Made by a program: the position numbers and the translations under genes. Below the pieces are notes generated by a model. It ran no database searches. It was not told the origin of the DNA and was given only the letters and a program-made list of their open reading frames with translations. From NCBI GenBank assembly GCA_030428385.1, contig JAUIDY010000005.1, forward strand, positions 30,314 to 94,313: 64,000 nt of DNA, written 5' to 3'. Shown piece after piece: positions 17,613-24,915 of this stretch. Position 1 is the first letter of the stretch; each line of letters opens with the position of its first letter. The DNA is from Rhodothermia bacterium (GTDB lineage: Bacteria; Bacteroidota; Rhodothermia; Rhodothermales; JAAAOL01).

Positions 17613-17653
17613 GCCATGAACGGTCCGATTCCCTATCCCCCAAACCACTTCCC

Positions 17654-18925
17654 TCATTCCTCATCCCGCTTCCCTCGCTGTTGCCGGGCGTGGGCGCGGG
17701 CTTCGATCTGCTCAGCGATGTCGGGGTAGTGCGTGAGGATACGGTCGAAGATTTCCTTGTCGAGGCGGTACAGGTCGCAGAAATCGGTGGCGCGGACGGT
17801 GGCGGTGCGGCGGGTGTCGGTGACGAGCGCAATCTCGCCGAAGAAGTCACCGGCAGTCATGGTCGTGTAGACGGTGTTGCCATCGGGGGCGACGGCCTCG
17901 GCGGTGCCGTGGGCGATGAAGTACATCTCGCGTCCGGGATCGCCGCTGCATACAATGGTGTCGCCGGGCATAAAAACGACGGGCTTCATTTGCAGCGCCA
18001 CCTCGCGGATAAAGGCATCACTTGCGCCCTGAAACAGCGGCACGCTTTCGATGATGTCACGCTTCAGGTGCATCGAAACCTCGGTGCTGAGGCTGGGTGG
18101 CAGGGAGCGCAGGATGGTGGATTCATCGTAGAGCAGCCGGTTTTCCCAGAGATAGTCGTGGTAGGCGCGAATGCGGTGCTGGAGGTCACGCGGCAGGTTG
18201 CGGTATTTCATAAACGCCGTCAGACGGTCGCGCTGCTGGATGTAATGCGCCTTGGCCGGGTCGATGTTGGCGATGATGGAAGCGATGTTGCCGATGAGAT
18301 AGGCATAGACGCCCACGCCCAGCAACATCACGCCGGTGGCATACAGCCGCTGTACACTGCCCGCGGGGACGACATCGCCATAGCCCACGGTGGTCAGCGT
18401 AGCGATGCACCAATAGGCGGCGTCGAGGTAGCGGTCGAAGGCAGGAGCCGCCTCGTTGCGTAGCGCCACCCAGCCGCAGGCAATGCCGTGTGCCGAGAGC
18501 ATCAGCCCGTAGGCGAAGAAGGCGAGGCGCAGGACAGCCGCATTCCGGACAAAGCGGCGGCTCCATCGCTGCATGAGCAGCACCACGCGGTAAATCTTGA
18601 CGAGCCGCAATAGCAGCAAAGGCGTTAGGCCGAAGAGGGCGTAAAACGGGACCGCTGCAAGGGCGTCAAGCGCAAGGCCGAACCGTGCCCAGCCGCGCTG
18701 CATCCCCAGGCCGGGGGTCAGGCTGCGTCCTTCGCGGTAGCGCCAGAGCCGGATCAGCAGGTCGATGGCGAAGACCACAAAGGAAATTGTGGTGCCTATC
18801 TCAATGTGCCAGGGCGAGAGGAACGACGGCAGCAGCGCCAGCGGAATAAACAAGGCCGCTGCCGTTGCCACGACCGCCACCAGGATGTCCCACGCCTGAA
18901 AAAGCCGTTCGCTGTAGTGCTTCAT
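17654..18925 (-). CDS. Cyclic-nucleotide-gated K+ channel
   Basis: 423 residues. Six transmembrane helices are visible, with a weak voltage-sensor-like S4 (RLVKIYRVVLLMQRWSRR), a pore with K+ selectivity filter TVGYGD (179-184), and S6. A helical C-linker follows (FMKYRNLPRDLQHRIRAYHD ... LPPSLSTEVSMHLK), then a cyclic-nucleotide-binding domain whose phosphate-binding cassette FFGEIALVTDTRRTATVRA retains the Gly-Glu and Arg that hold the cyclic phosphate. This architecture matches eukaryotic CNG/EAG/HCN channels and bacterial homologues such as SthK. Start at MKHYSERL (18925). The frame is open to 19057, but that extension runs through a family B repeat and was excluded. Confidence 0.9.
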   Translation of the reverse strand: MKHYSERLFQAWDILVAVVATAAALFIPLALLPSFLSPWHIEIGTTISFVVFAIDLLIRLWRYREGRSLTPGLGMQRGWARFGLALDALAAVPFYALFGLTPLLLLRLVKIYRVVLLMQRWSRRFVRNAAVLRLAFFAYGLMLSAHGIACGWVALRNEAAPAFDRYLDAAYWCIATLTTVGYGDVVPAGSVQRLYATGVMLLGVGVYAYLIGNIASIIANIDPAKAHYIQQRDRLTAFMKYRNLPRDLQHRIRAYHDYLWENRLLYDESTILRSLPPSLSTEVSMHLKRDIIESVPLFQGASDAFIREVALQMKPVVFMPGDTIVCSGDPGREMYFIAHGTAEAVAPDGNTVYTTMTAGDFFGEIALVTDTRRTATVRATDFCDLYRLDKEIFDRILTHYPDIAEQIEARAHARQQRGKRDEE

Positions 18926-19017
18926 CGACACGGTGTTGTGGGTTGCTTCAAGGATGGCAATATACAGCGCCCCGCCGGTGTCGATGGCAGGCTCCGAGGT
19001 GAGGGGCGCATAAGAAC

Positions 19018-19070
19018 ATCCTCCGACCCCGATTTTATCGGGGCCACCTCCCATCAAGGGAGGGGTTTGG
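19018..19070. repeat. Family B repeat, partial copy 1
   Basis: CCTCCGACCCCGATTTTATC ... CATCAAGGGAGGGGTTTGG. It is the reverse complement of the left half of the family B unit at 24468-24580 (CCCCTCCTTTGAGGGAGAGG, then CCCCGATGAAATCGGGGTCG). It lies just upstream of the channel gene start. Confidence 0.7.
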
Positions 19071-19101
19071 TGTGCTTTCCGGTCGTGTTAAAACAGGGTT
19101 T

Positions 19102-19974
19102 TTAGGCTGCCGGAACGAGGAACACGGGCACGGGCGCTTGCAACATGATGCGCTCGGCGGTGCTGCCCAGCACAAACCGTTCGAAGCCCGTATGTCCGTG
19201 CGACGTCAGCACCACGAGGTCGATGCCGTGGTGTTTGATGTAATCGACGATGGTGGGCAGGACGCGTCCGCTTTCGACAGCGTGTGTGAGGGGTACCGTG
19301 GGGCCTTCGGTTTCCGTGGTCCACTCCTTCAAGGCATCCAGCACGTTTTCCCTGATTTCGGGAAAAATGGGGAGGTAGGAGGTTTGCAGGTCGCCATAGA
19401 TGGGCGGCAGGTTAAGGTCTTCAAAGACGTGCAAGACATGCAACTGGCTGCTGTCGTACTGGGCCGTCAGGTCTTTGGCAAAGGGCAAGGCCGTCCGGCT
19501 GGTCTCGGAGAGGTCGAGCGGAGCGAGGATGGCATCCACCAGTTTGCCCGGAGGCGGGTCGTGCTCCCGCACCGCCAGCACCGGGCACGTCGACCGTCGC
19601 GCAATCTCGGCAGCGACGCTGCCCATAAACAGCCGCCGCAGGCCCCGCCGTCCATGCGTGCCCACCACCAGCAGGTCGATGTCGTGCGCTGCCACATAGT
19701 CGAAAATGCCCTCCACCGCGATGTCGCCCGCGTCAATCGTGGTCGTGACAGTGAGTCCGGACAAGTCGCGACTGCCGAGCAGTTCGGTCATGCGGGTGTG
19801 CAGGCGTTCCTGCAAGTCTTCGTCGGCCTCGTAATATAACTCCGTCACCTCGACGACGTGCAGGATGTGGAGCGCTGCGTCGTAGCGCCGGGCGAGGTAC
19901 ACCGCATGATCAAGCGCTTGCGCGGCGGTGTCCGAGAAGTCGGTGGGGTGCAGGATCTGGTTGAAGGTCAGCAT
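19102..19974 (-). CDS. Tandem-domain universal stress protein
   Basis: 290 residues made of two UspA domains. Each begins with a HPTDFSD / LAPLDLSE-type strand and ends with the ATP-binding loop: GTHGRRGLRRLFMGS-VAAEIA near 120-140 and TSHGHTGFERFVLGSTAERI near 255-275. Both G-x2-G-x9-G-(S/T) patterns look intact, so both halves may bind ATP. Tandem Usp proteins are cytoplasmic stress-survival factors. The gene lies upstream of the channel gene on the same strand but is separated from it by a family B repeat, so shared transcription is uncertain. Confidence 0.92.
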   Translation of the reverse strand: MLTFNQILHPTDFSDTAAQALDHAVYLARRYDAALHILHVVEVTELYYEADEDLQERLHTRMTELLGSRDLSGLTVTTTIDAGDIAVEGIFDYVAAHDIDLLVVGTHGRRGLRRLFMGSVAAEIARRSTCPVLAVREHDPPPGKLVDAILAPLDLSETSRTALPFAKDLTAQYDSSQLHVLHVFEDLNLPPIYGDLQTSYLPIFPEIRENVLDALKEWTTETEGPTVPLTHAVESGRVLPTIVDYIKHHGIDLVVLTSHGHTGFERFVLGSTAERIMLQAPVPVFLVPAA

Positions 19975-20093
19975 GATCCGGGGTGTTAGAAGTGGCAGCG
20001 TTCAGGAAAAGTAAAGTACAGTGTTTTGTATTGAAAACGCTGCCAGTTATGGTTTGATAATGGTGTCGGGGATTTCCGGCAAATTGCATTCTC

Positions 20094-20285
20094 ATACCAA
20101 CTCCGAGAAATAGCAGTGCATGGGGAAAGTGTCATGCTGAACTTGTTTACTGCGTCAGTCACTTCGTTCGTGTCAGCATTTCTGCTTCTTGCGTTGAGAT
20201 CCCGAAAGATCCTGAATCAAGTTCAGGACAGGGTTCGGGATGACATCTCCTTTAACGTTGCACCCCAATTCTTCGGAATTGGTAT
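20094..20285. repeat. Family C terminal-inverted-repeat element, copy 1
   Basis: Begins ATACCAACTCCGAGAAA and ends with the near-complement TTCTTCGGAATTGGTAT. Internal GTGCAT / TTGCACCC motifs extend the inverted ends to about 28 imperfect bases. The interior carries GTCATGCTGAAC and GAGATCCCGAAA ... TTCGGGATGACA palindromic segments. Related copies are at 23133-23278 and 24591-24748. Confidence 0.78.
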
Positions 20286-20387
20286 CATGTCATCTCGCTG
20301 AGCGAAAGCGAGGAGACACGAGGGCGCAGCCCGACTGACGCCAATAGATCTCTTCTAACTACGCAGAGCTTGCGCACGCTCCCACTC

Positions 20388-20493
20388 GTCATCGCGAGGA
20401 GCACTAGCGACGTGGCGATCTCACCCAGACAGAAAACAGCATCGCAGACGGGGTGAGATCACCACATTCCGCCGGGACGGGATTCGTGATGAC
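20388..20493. repeat. Family D palindrome, copy 1
   Basis: A roughly 106-bp imperfect palindrome: GTCATCGCGAGGAGCACTAG, GTGGCGATCTCACCC, a short loop, then GGGGTGAGATCACCAC ... TTCGTGATGAC. Related copies: 24341-24444 and 51021-51124; half copy at 30521-30561. Confidence 0.75.
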
Positions 20494-20537
20494 GATCAAA
20501 AAGGTATTGTGCATAAGTCCTGTACGTTCAAGAATGC

Positions 20538-20619
20538 GTCATTCCGAGCGCAGTCAAGGGATCTTGTCGGTAGGCAATATTTCCACACGTCGAGATCCCT
20601 CACGTTCGTTCGGGATGAC
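20538..20619. repeat. Family E palindrome, copy 1
   Basis: GTCATTCCGAGCGCAGTCAA GGGATC ... GAGATCCCTCACGTTCGTTC GGGATGAC. A long imperfect hairpin of a type widespread in Bacteroidota and other bacterial genomes. Related units are at 24626-24707, 30591-30707 and 52021-52139. Confidence 0.7.
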
Positions 20620-20657
20620 GTTACTCGATGAACGCGTTTTTAAACTCGCATTAGGGT

Positions 20658-21518
20658 TTACGCCACCACGTCTTCCGCATCCGGCGCGGCGGGCTCTACC
20701 ACCGGAATGAAGTGCTCGGCGATGATGTCTTGCAGCGCCTGTCCCACGGCTTTGCGGTCGGCGTCGGGCGGCGGCGTGTAGGTGCCAAAGGTGACGGTGG
20801 CATAGATGACGGGAAGGCCAATTAGCTTGGGCAGGTGCCCACCCAGCGTCATGCCGCCCCACCAGCAGACGGCTTCTTCGGCGGGCAGCGCGTTTTCTGG
20901 CGTGCGGTACGACAGCGCAGCATACACAATCGAGCGCTTGGTGCCGATGATGGGGCTCAGGAGCGCCGATTTAAAGCGCAGCAGCCCTTCGCCCCGGCTG
21001 GTGGTGCCTTCGGGGAACAGCACCACGCTGTCGCCCCGCGCCAGCGCCTTCTCCATGAGCGCGTTCACACGGGGCACGTCGCTGCGGGTGGTGCGGTCTA
21101 CGAACACGGTACCCGCAGCCTTCGCCATGATGCCCATCACGGGCCATTGCGCCACCTCGGCTTTCGACACAAACACCACCGGGCGCAGGCTCAGATACAG
21201 CAGGATGTCGAGGTAGCTGAGGTGGTTGGAGACGAGAAAAAACGAGCCGTCGGGCAGGTCGCCTGTAATGTCGGCGCGCACGTTGAGGATGCGAATCAGT
21301 CCGCCTGCCCACCACAGTTGCAGCCGCTGGCGTGCCCGTTTCGCCCATTCCGCACGGACACGCCCTTCGTCGTGCAGATATGCGAGGTAGCCGATGGGCA
21401 GAAAGAACGGGACGAGGAGCAGGTTCAGGAGCAGGATCAGCAGACAGCGCCAGCCGATGCGCAGGCTACGCAGCAGGGAGGAAGAACGCGGCGGTGGGGG
21501 CGTCGAGGGTGGCGACAT
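20658..21518 (-). CDS. Lysophospholipid-type O-acyltransferase (PlsC family; OlsA/GlsA-like)
   Basis: 286 residues from ATG 21518; a later non-ATG start is possible because the first residues are Pro/Ser-rich and overlap the upstream gene by 53 bases. An N-terminal membrane helix (GWRCLLILLLNLLLVPFF) is followed by the four acyltransferase blocks: NHLSYLD (catalytic His/Asp), GTVFVDR, FPEGTTSRGEG, and a Pro-containing LPVIYATVTF segment. The gene directly follows, and overlaps, a GNAT-type N-acyltransferase gene. That pairing is the layout of ornithine-lipid (olsB-olsA) and glycine-lipid (glsB-glsA) synthesis, where this enzyme adds the second, ester-linked acyl chain. General 1-acylglycerol-3-phosphate acyltransferase activity cannot be excluded. 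Confidence 0.85.
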   Translation of the reverse strand: MSPPSTPPPPRSSSLLRSLRIGWRCLLILLLNLLLVPFFLPIGYLAYLHDEGRVRAEWAKRARQRLQLWWAGGLIRILNVRADITGDLPDGSFFLVSNHLSYLDILLYLSLRPVVFVSKAEVAQWPVMGIMAKAAGTVFVDRTTRSDVPRVNALMEKALARGDSVVLFPEGTTSRGEGLLRFKSALLSPIIGTKRSIVYAALSYRTPENALPAEEAVCWWGGMTLGGHLPKLIGLPVIYATVTFGTYTPPPDADRKAVGQALQDIIAEHFIPVVEPAAPDAEDVVA

Positions 21519-22263
21519 CAAGCAGGACGAGGTAGTCGATGGTCTTAAAGGCACGGTCGATGGCGGGCGCGCTGCACACCGATGCGCCGAAGCTCAGGTA
21601 CACGCGCATCAGCCGGGGCACGGCGGCCTTGGCAATTTGGCCCACTGGCACTTCCGGCACGCACGCAAAGTCAGGCAGCGCACGCACCCGGATGGTGGGG
21701 TGCAGCAGCGACCGATCCGCAAGATAGCGAAAAACGCGATCTCCTTCGGCGGGATCCTGACTCGTCAGCGAACAGCAGCCAAAGAGGTACCGTTTTTCGT
21801 TCGCCACGAGGTACGCCCCGATGCCGCGCCACAGCAGATGCAGCACCGGCAGGCACCGATGGTGCTGGGCAATACACGCCCGCCCGAGTTCCACGCCGTC
21901 GCGCAAGACGGCGGCAGGCATGTCCGCAAAGTCAAACTCCGTCGCCGAGTAAAACCCCGCGCCGCGCTGGGCCATTTCCTGCGTTTGGAGCCGGTAGGTG
22001 CCCACCACCGTCCCCGTTTCGGTTTCTTCGACAAGCAGATGGTGGCACATTCGGTCGAAGGCGTCCTCGTCTTTGCCGGTCAGGTAGGCATGGTCCAGTC
22101 CCTCGCCTAGCTCCAGGTTAAAGACCTCATAGCGCAGCCGCAGCAGCGTCTCCCGTTCGGTGAGGGTGGTGGCAAACCGCATCCGGTAGCGCCCGGCTTC
22201 CAGCGTGAGGGCGGGCAGCCGGGTGGCGGCACGTTCGGAGGGAGGCGGAGCGTGGAGCAGCAT
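21466..22263 (-). CDS. GNAT-family N-acyltransferase (OlsB/GlsB-like)
   Basis: 265 residues. Shows the hemolysin-like/OlsB acyltransferase pattern: YRMRFATTLTERETLLRLRY near the start with VFNLELGE, then HHLLVEETETGTVVGTYRL, the conserved ELGRACI segment, LLWRGIGAYLVANEKRYLFG CCS, and CVPEVPVG / YLSFGASVCSAPAIDRAFKT IDYLVL at the end. OlsB enzymes transfer a 3-hydroxyacyl chain from ACP to the alpha-amino group of ornithine; the Bacteroides homologue makes glycine lipids. The downstream PlsC-type gene overlaps it. The pair should make a phosphorus-free membrane aminolipid; which amino acid is used is not decidable here. Confidence 0.87.
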   Translation of the reverse strand: MLLHAPPPSERAATRLPALTLEAGRYRMRFATTLTERETLLRLRYEVFNLELGEGLDHAYLTGKDEDAFDRMCHHLLVEETETGTVVGTYRLQTQEMAQRGAGFYSATEFDFADMPAAVLRDGVELGRACIAQHHRCLPVLHLLWRGIGAYLVANEKRYLFGCCSLTSQDPAEGDRVFRYLADRSLLHPTIRVRALPDFACVPEVPVGQIAKAAVPRLMRVYLSFGASVCSAPAIDRAFKTIDYLVLLDVATLDAPTAAFFLPAA

Positions 22264-22558
22264 GGCAGCGGGACGAAAGAGGGAGAAAGGCCGTGCGCAC
22301 GAGGGTTAACGGAGGAAGGTAGCAGAAGGTTTGATGGCGTCCATTACGCCAGCGTCAACAAGGGGTTACCGGGATGTTAGGGACGGTTGCTGCGTTGCTT
22401 GTTCTCCGACGTTTTTGGGCAAGAATGGCTAGCGAACAAGAACTTGTTTTGGCAAGTATGTACGGGTATTTTGGTGAGCATACAATGCAGAAAAATTCGT
22501 GTTATAGCACATAGGTTGTTTCTGGAATCAAGCTCTCGGCTTCGTACATCAATGTAAT
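22264..22558. other. AT-rich upstream region of the DUF1780-like gene
   Basis: No gene seen. The base composition changes inside this gap: GC-rich to about 22400, then AT-rich into the following ORF. TTTTGGC near 22447 and TATTTTGG near 22469 loosely resemble the -33/-7 elements of Bacteroidota sigma-A promoters, but the spacing is short. Confidence 0.3.
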
Positions 22559-23128
22559 ATGGAAGAGGAGAAGAAAATTATTGAAGCTGAAAGACGCGTG
22601 CTAGAACAGACTTTACGATTTTTCTCGAATGACGTAGAAGCGCAGGCTGAACGCGAACGTTGGGTTGTCGGAGAGTTTCTGTCAAAGCTTGGTATCACCT
22701 TTAGCTATGACGAGTTAATCTCGCCACCACAAGCTGATGAAGTGGATGTTGCTTTCCGTGATGCGCGCTTTCAAGTAAAGGAAATATACGATCCTCGTGA
22801 GCGCCGCTATGCGGAACTCAAAGAGGATTTGAGACGAGCCGAAACAGCGAAAAAGCTTCACGATCTCTATGGAAAGGTTGAAACTCGTGACAACAGATAT
22901 GTGGATGTACTTCCAATAATCGAAAAATTTGCCTCTGATCCGAAATACACGCCTAGTTGGGCAAGTACCGATCTGCTTTGCTACGTTACACGCACTGATG
23001 CAACAATCGAGAAGCCTGCGCAGGTCTCACGAGCACTTCAACATTGGCGCTCTGTGTCATGCCTTTTTGGTTCCAAGCCTATCATTCTAGCGACACAGGT
23101 CAATGCTCCCTCTTTCCTGAAAGTGTAA
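22559..23128 (+). CDS. DUF1780-like protein, possible PD-(D/E)XK nuclease fold
   Basis: 189 residues. The order of a helix RERWVVGEFLSKLGI, the segment EVDVAFRDARFQVKEIYD, a basic helical stretch (RRYAELKEDLRRAETAKKL), and a late WRSVSCLFGSKPIILAT-type strand matches my recollection of the DUF1780 family. Asp63 and Gln72-x-Lys74, with Glu39 in the preceding helix, could form a PD-(D/E)XK-type site. The gene is much more AT-rich than its neighbours and is flanked by dispersed repeats, both signs of transfer. No partner methylase or toxin gene is adjacent. Function unknown; nuclease activity is inference. Confidence 0.6.
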   Translation: MEEEKKIIEAERRVLEQTLRFFSNDVEAQAERERWVVGEFLSKLGITFSYDELISPPQADEVDVAFRDARFQVKEIYDPRERRYAELKEDLRRAETAKKLHDLYGKVETRDNRYVDVLPIIEKFASDPKYTPSWASTDLLCYVTRTDATIEKPAQVSRALQHWRSVSCLFGSKPIILATQVNAPSFLKV

Positions 23129-23132
23129 TGTT

Positions 23133-23278
23133 ATACCATCTCCGAGAATAGGGAGTGCATTAGGGAAAGTGTCATGCTGAACTCGTTTCAGCATCTCTGC
23201 TTCCTGCGTTGAGATCCCGAAACAAGTTCGGGATGACATCAACTTTAACTTTGCACCCTGATTTTTCGGAATTGGTAT
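23133..23278. repeat. Family C terminal-inverted-repeat element, copy 2
   Basis: ATACCATCTCCGAGAATAGG at the left and TTTTTCGGAATTGGTAT at the right, with the same internal GTGCAT and TTTGCACCC and a central GAGATCCCGAAACAAGTTC GGGATGACA palindrome. It starts four bases after the stop codon of the DUF1780-like gene. Confidence 0.78.
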
Positions 23279-23333
23279 TAGCTGGCTGGCTTGTCGCTAG
23301 CGTGAATGACCTGGCGAAAGTTCTCATTAATGC

Positions 23334-23367
23334 AAAAACGCCCCGGCTTGCAGAAGCACGGGGCGTT
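23334..23367 (-). terminator. Rho-independent terminator of the lipoprotein gene
   Basis: Read leftward: AACGCCCCG, a loop containing a secondary GCTT/AAGC pairing, CGGGGCGT, then TTTTTG. The GC-rich stem followed by a T run, about 40 bases past the stop of the 23409-24212 gene, is a textbook terminator. Confidence 0.8.
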
Positions 23368-23408
23368 GGGACCGGACGACAGCCGGTGGCGGAAGCAAGA
23401 GCGTTCGG

Positions 23409-24212
23409 TTAGCGGACGAGGACGCCGAGGCGCAGGTTGCCGAAGAACCGCTCGCCGCTGGTTTCGATGGTGACCTCGCCGTTGTCGAACGTGGCGGTGA
23501 AGGTGATGTCGATTTCCGTGGTGCGCTCCTGGCCGTTGCGGATCGCGGTGCGCAGGGCGTGGTAGGTGCCCGTGGCGGTACCCGTGGCGGCGCGGGCCGT
23601 CTGGTCTTTCGGCACGGTCACGTCCACGTTGGCGGTCATTTCGTGGTCGAGCGTGCGGCTCACGTTGTTGCGGTTCACTTCATCGAGGCCTTCGCGGGCG
23701 TAGCTGCCTACGATGCTCAGGACGTCGGTGTCGATGTCGGTGATGGTCCATTCGCCCGTCAGGCTTTCGAGCGTGTGGGTAACGTTGGGACCGGTAAAGC
23801 CGCCCGAGCCTTCAATGATGCGGAAAATAATGGTGTCGGCCCCGTCGCGGTCCTGCTGCGGCGTGCCATCATCGAGGAACTGGCGCTCGTAGACGCGGTG
23901 GATTTCGCCGGTGCGTCCGCCTTCACCCGTGCGGCTCATGTCGAGCGTGCCCACCCACAACTGCCGCGTTTCGTCGTACGTCCACTCCACCGGGCCTTCG
24001 GTGGTTTTGCTGGCCCCGTTCGCCACGGCGATGGCGTCGTTTAATTGGTCGGCCATGCCGCCCGTCTCTTCGCTGAGGGCGATGACAACGGACTCGGCGG
24101 CGTCTTCGGTGGCGTCCGCGTCGGCGGAATCAAGGTTGGCGTCGGTGGTGTCGCAGCCCACGAGGGCGAGGAACAGGAAGGCAAAAATCGAGAGCGTGAG
24201 GAAGCGTTGCAT
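23409..24212 (-). CDS. Uncharacterised lipoprotein
   Basis: 267 residues starting MQRFLTLSIFAFLFLALVGC at 24212, a clear lipoprotein signal peptide (lipobox LVGC). The next region is Asp/Ala-rich and acidic (DTTDANLDSADADATEDAAES), then a beta-rich body with WTYDETRQLWVGTLDMSRTG, IIFRIIEGSGGFTGP, and a C-terminal ITFTATFDNGEVTIETSGER. I recognise no family. It is probably anchored on the periplasmic side of the outer membrane or on the surface. A longer frame to 24329 would bury the signal peptide and was rejected. It has its own terminator, so it is likely monocistronic. Confidence 0.8.
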   Translation of the reverse strand: MQRFLTLSIFAFLFLALVGCDTTDANLDSADADATEDAAESVVIALSEETGGMADQLNDAIAVANGASKTTEGPVEWTYDETRQLWVGTLDMSRTGEGGRTGEIHRVYERQFLDDGTPQQDRDGADTIIFRIIEGSGGFTGPNVTHTLESLTGEWTITDIDTDVLSIVGSYAREGLDEVNRNNVSRTLDHEMTANVDVTVPKDQTARAATGTATGTYHALRTAIRNGQERTTEIDITFTATFDNGEVTIETSGERFFGNLRLGVLVR

Positions 24213-24340
24213 GGTTTTGGTCGGTTGCTGGTTATAAAAAAGGAGGTGTGTTTCGGTGTTGTGCCGGTTTGACCAGGCATTGCAATACCTCATTCCATTC
24301 GGGCGGAAATTTTTTTTGGACATACCCACGTCTCTAACCT

Positions 24341-24444
24341 GTCATCGCGAGGAGACAAGGGCGAGGTGGCAATCTCACCCCGTCCGGGATGCCGTATTTC
24401 ATCGGGGTGAGATCACCACAACTCCTTCGGAGCTTCGTGATGAC
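24341..24444. repeat. Family D palindrome, copy 2
   Basis: GTCATCGCGAGGAGACAAGG, GAGGTGGCAATCTCACCCCG, a loop, then CGGGGTGAGATCACCAC ... CTTCGTGATGAC. Same order and orientation as the copy at 20388. Confidence 0.75.
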
Positions 24445-24467
24445 GAGAAAAGAAAGGACTTATGTCA

Positions 24468-24580
24468 AACCCCTCCTTTGAGGGAGAGGGCCCCGATGAA
24501 ATCGGGGTCGGAGGGTGTAAAACGGCGGCGGATTACACTCCCAGTCGCTGCGCGACAGCCCCCTCAAGGGGGCGGTTTTT
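24468..24580. repeat. Family B repeat, copy 2
   Basis: CCCCTCCTTTGAGGGAGAGG, CCCCGATGAAATCGGGGTCG, GGTGTAA ... TTACACTCCC, AGTCGCTGCGCGACAGCCCC and CTCAAGGGGGCGGTTTTT. It contains several nested stems (CCCCGAT/ATCGGGG, GTCGC/GCGAC, CCCCTC/GAGGGG-like). The 44761-44867 copy keeps the same order. Confidence 0.75.
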
Positions 24581-24590
24581 GAACCCGCTC

Positions 24591-24748
24591 ATACTATTTC
24601 CGAGAAAGAAAAGTGCATTAACCATGTCATCCCGAACGAAGGTGAGGGATCTCGACGTGTAGAAACGCCACCAAGCGACGCGATCCCTCGCCGAGGCTCG
24701 GGATGACGTGCTACAAAACTATGCCCCCTGTTTTTTCGGAGTTGGTAT
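24591..24748. repeat. Family C element, copy 3, with nested family E hairpin
   Basis: Left end ATACTATTTCCGAGAAA, right end TTTTTTCGGAGTTGGTAT, with GTGCATTAACC just inside. The interior (24626-24707) is a family E hairpin (GTCATCCCGAACGAAGGTGA ... CTCGGGATGAC). Compared with copies 1 and 2 the ends are kept while the middle differs, which suggests ends and cargo evolve separately. Confidence 0.75.
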
Positions 24749-24915
24749 CATACATCATGAAGCGCAATTTGCGGCAGTCGTTTAAAAATGGTATTCCGCT
24801 CTCACCTGCTCACTCTCCCCCACGTTCCCCCTTTCCCACGTTCCCCCTTTCTCAACTTGATAGATCTCCCAGAACGGGCGATATTAGCGGCCCGCTTAAC
24901 ACATCTGAAAACCCT

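Larger units (their letters stand above)
19975..20657. other. 683-bp gene-free region packed with repeats
   Basis: No supported gene. It contains a family C terminal-inverted-repeat element (20094-20285), a family D palindrome (20388-20493) and a family E palindrome (20538-20619), plus a GAGGGCGCAGCCCGACTGACG fragment near 20319 that resembles family F. Any promoter for the usp gene must lie in the first 120 bp (19975-20093). Confidence 0.7.
24213..24915. other. 703-bp gene-free region made of three repeat families
   Basis: No supported gene. Contents in order: the promoter side of the lipoprotein gene (24213-24340), a family D palindrome (24341-24444), a family B unit (24468-24580), a family C element (24591-24748) with a family E hairpin nested in it, and a pyrimidine-rich tract (24798-24860) before trmB. 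Confidence 0.7.

Noticed and set aside
18926..19057. N-terminal extension of the channel gene by 44 residues
   Set aside because: The added residues derive from a family B repeat and lack similarity to channel N-termini; MKHYSERL is a better start.
22559..23128. Restriction-modification system
   Set aside because: No DNA methyltransferase gene is adjacent to either AT-rich nuclease-like ORF (22559 or 56407).
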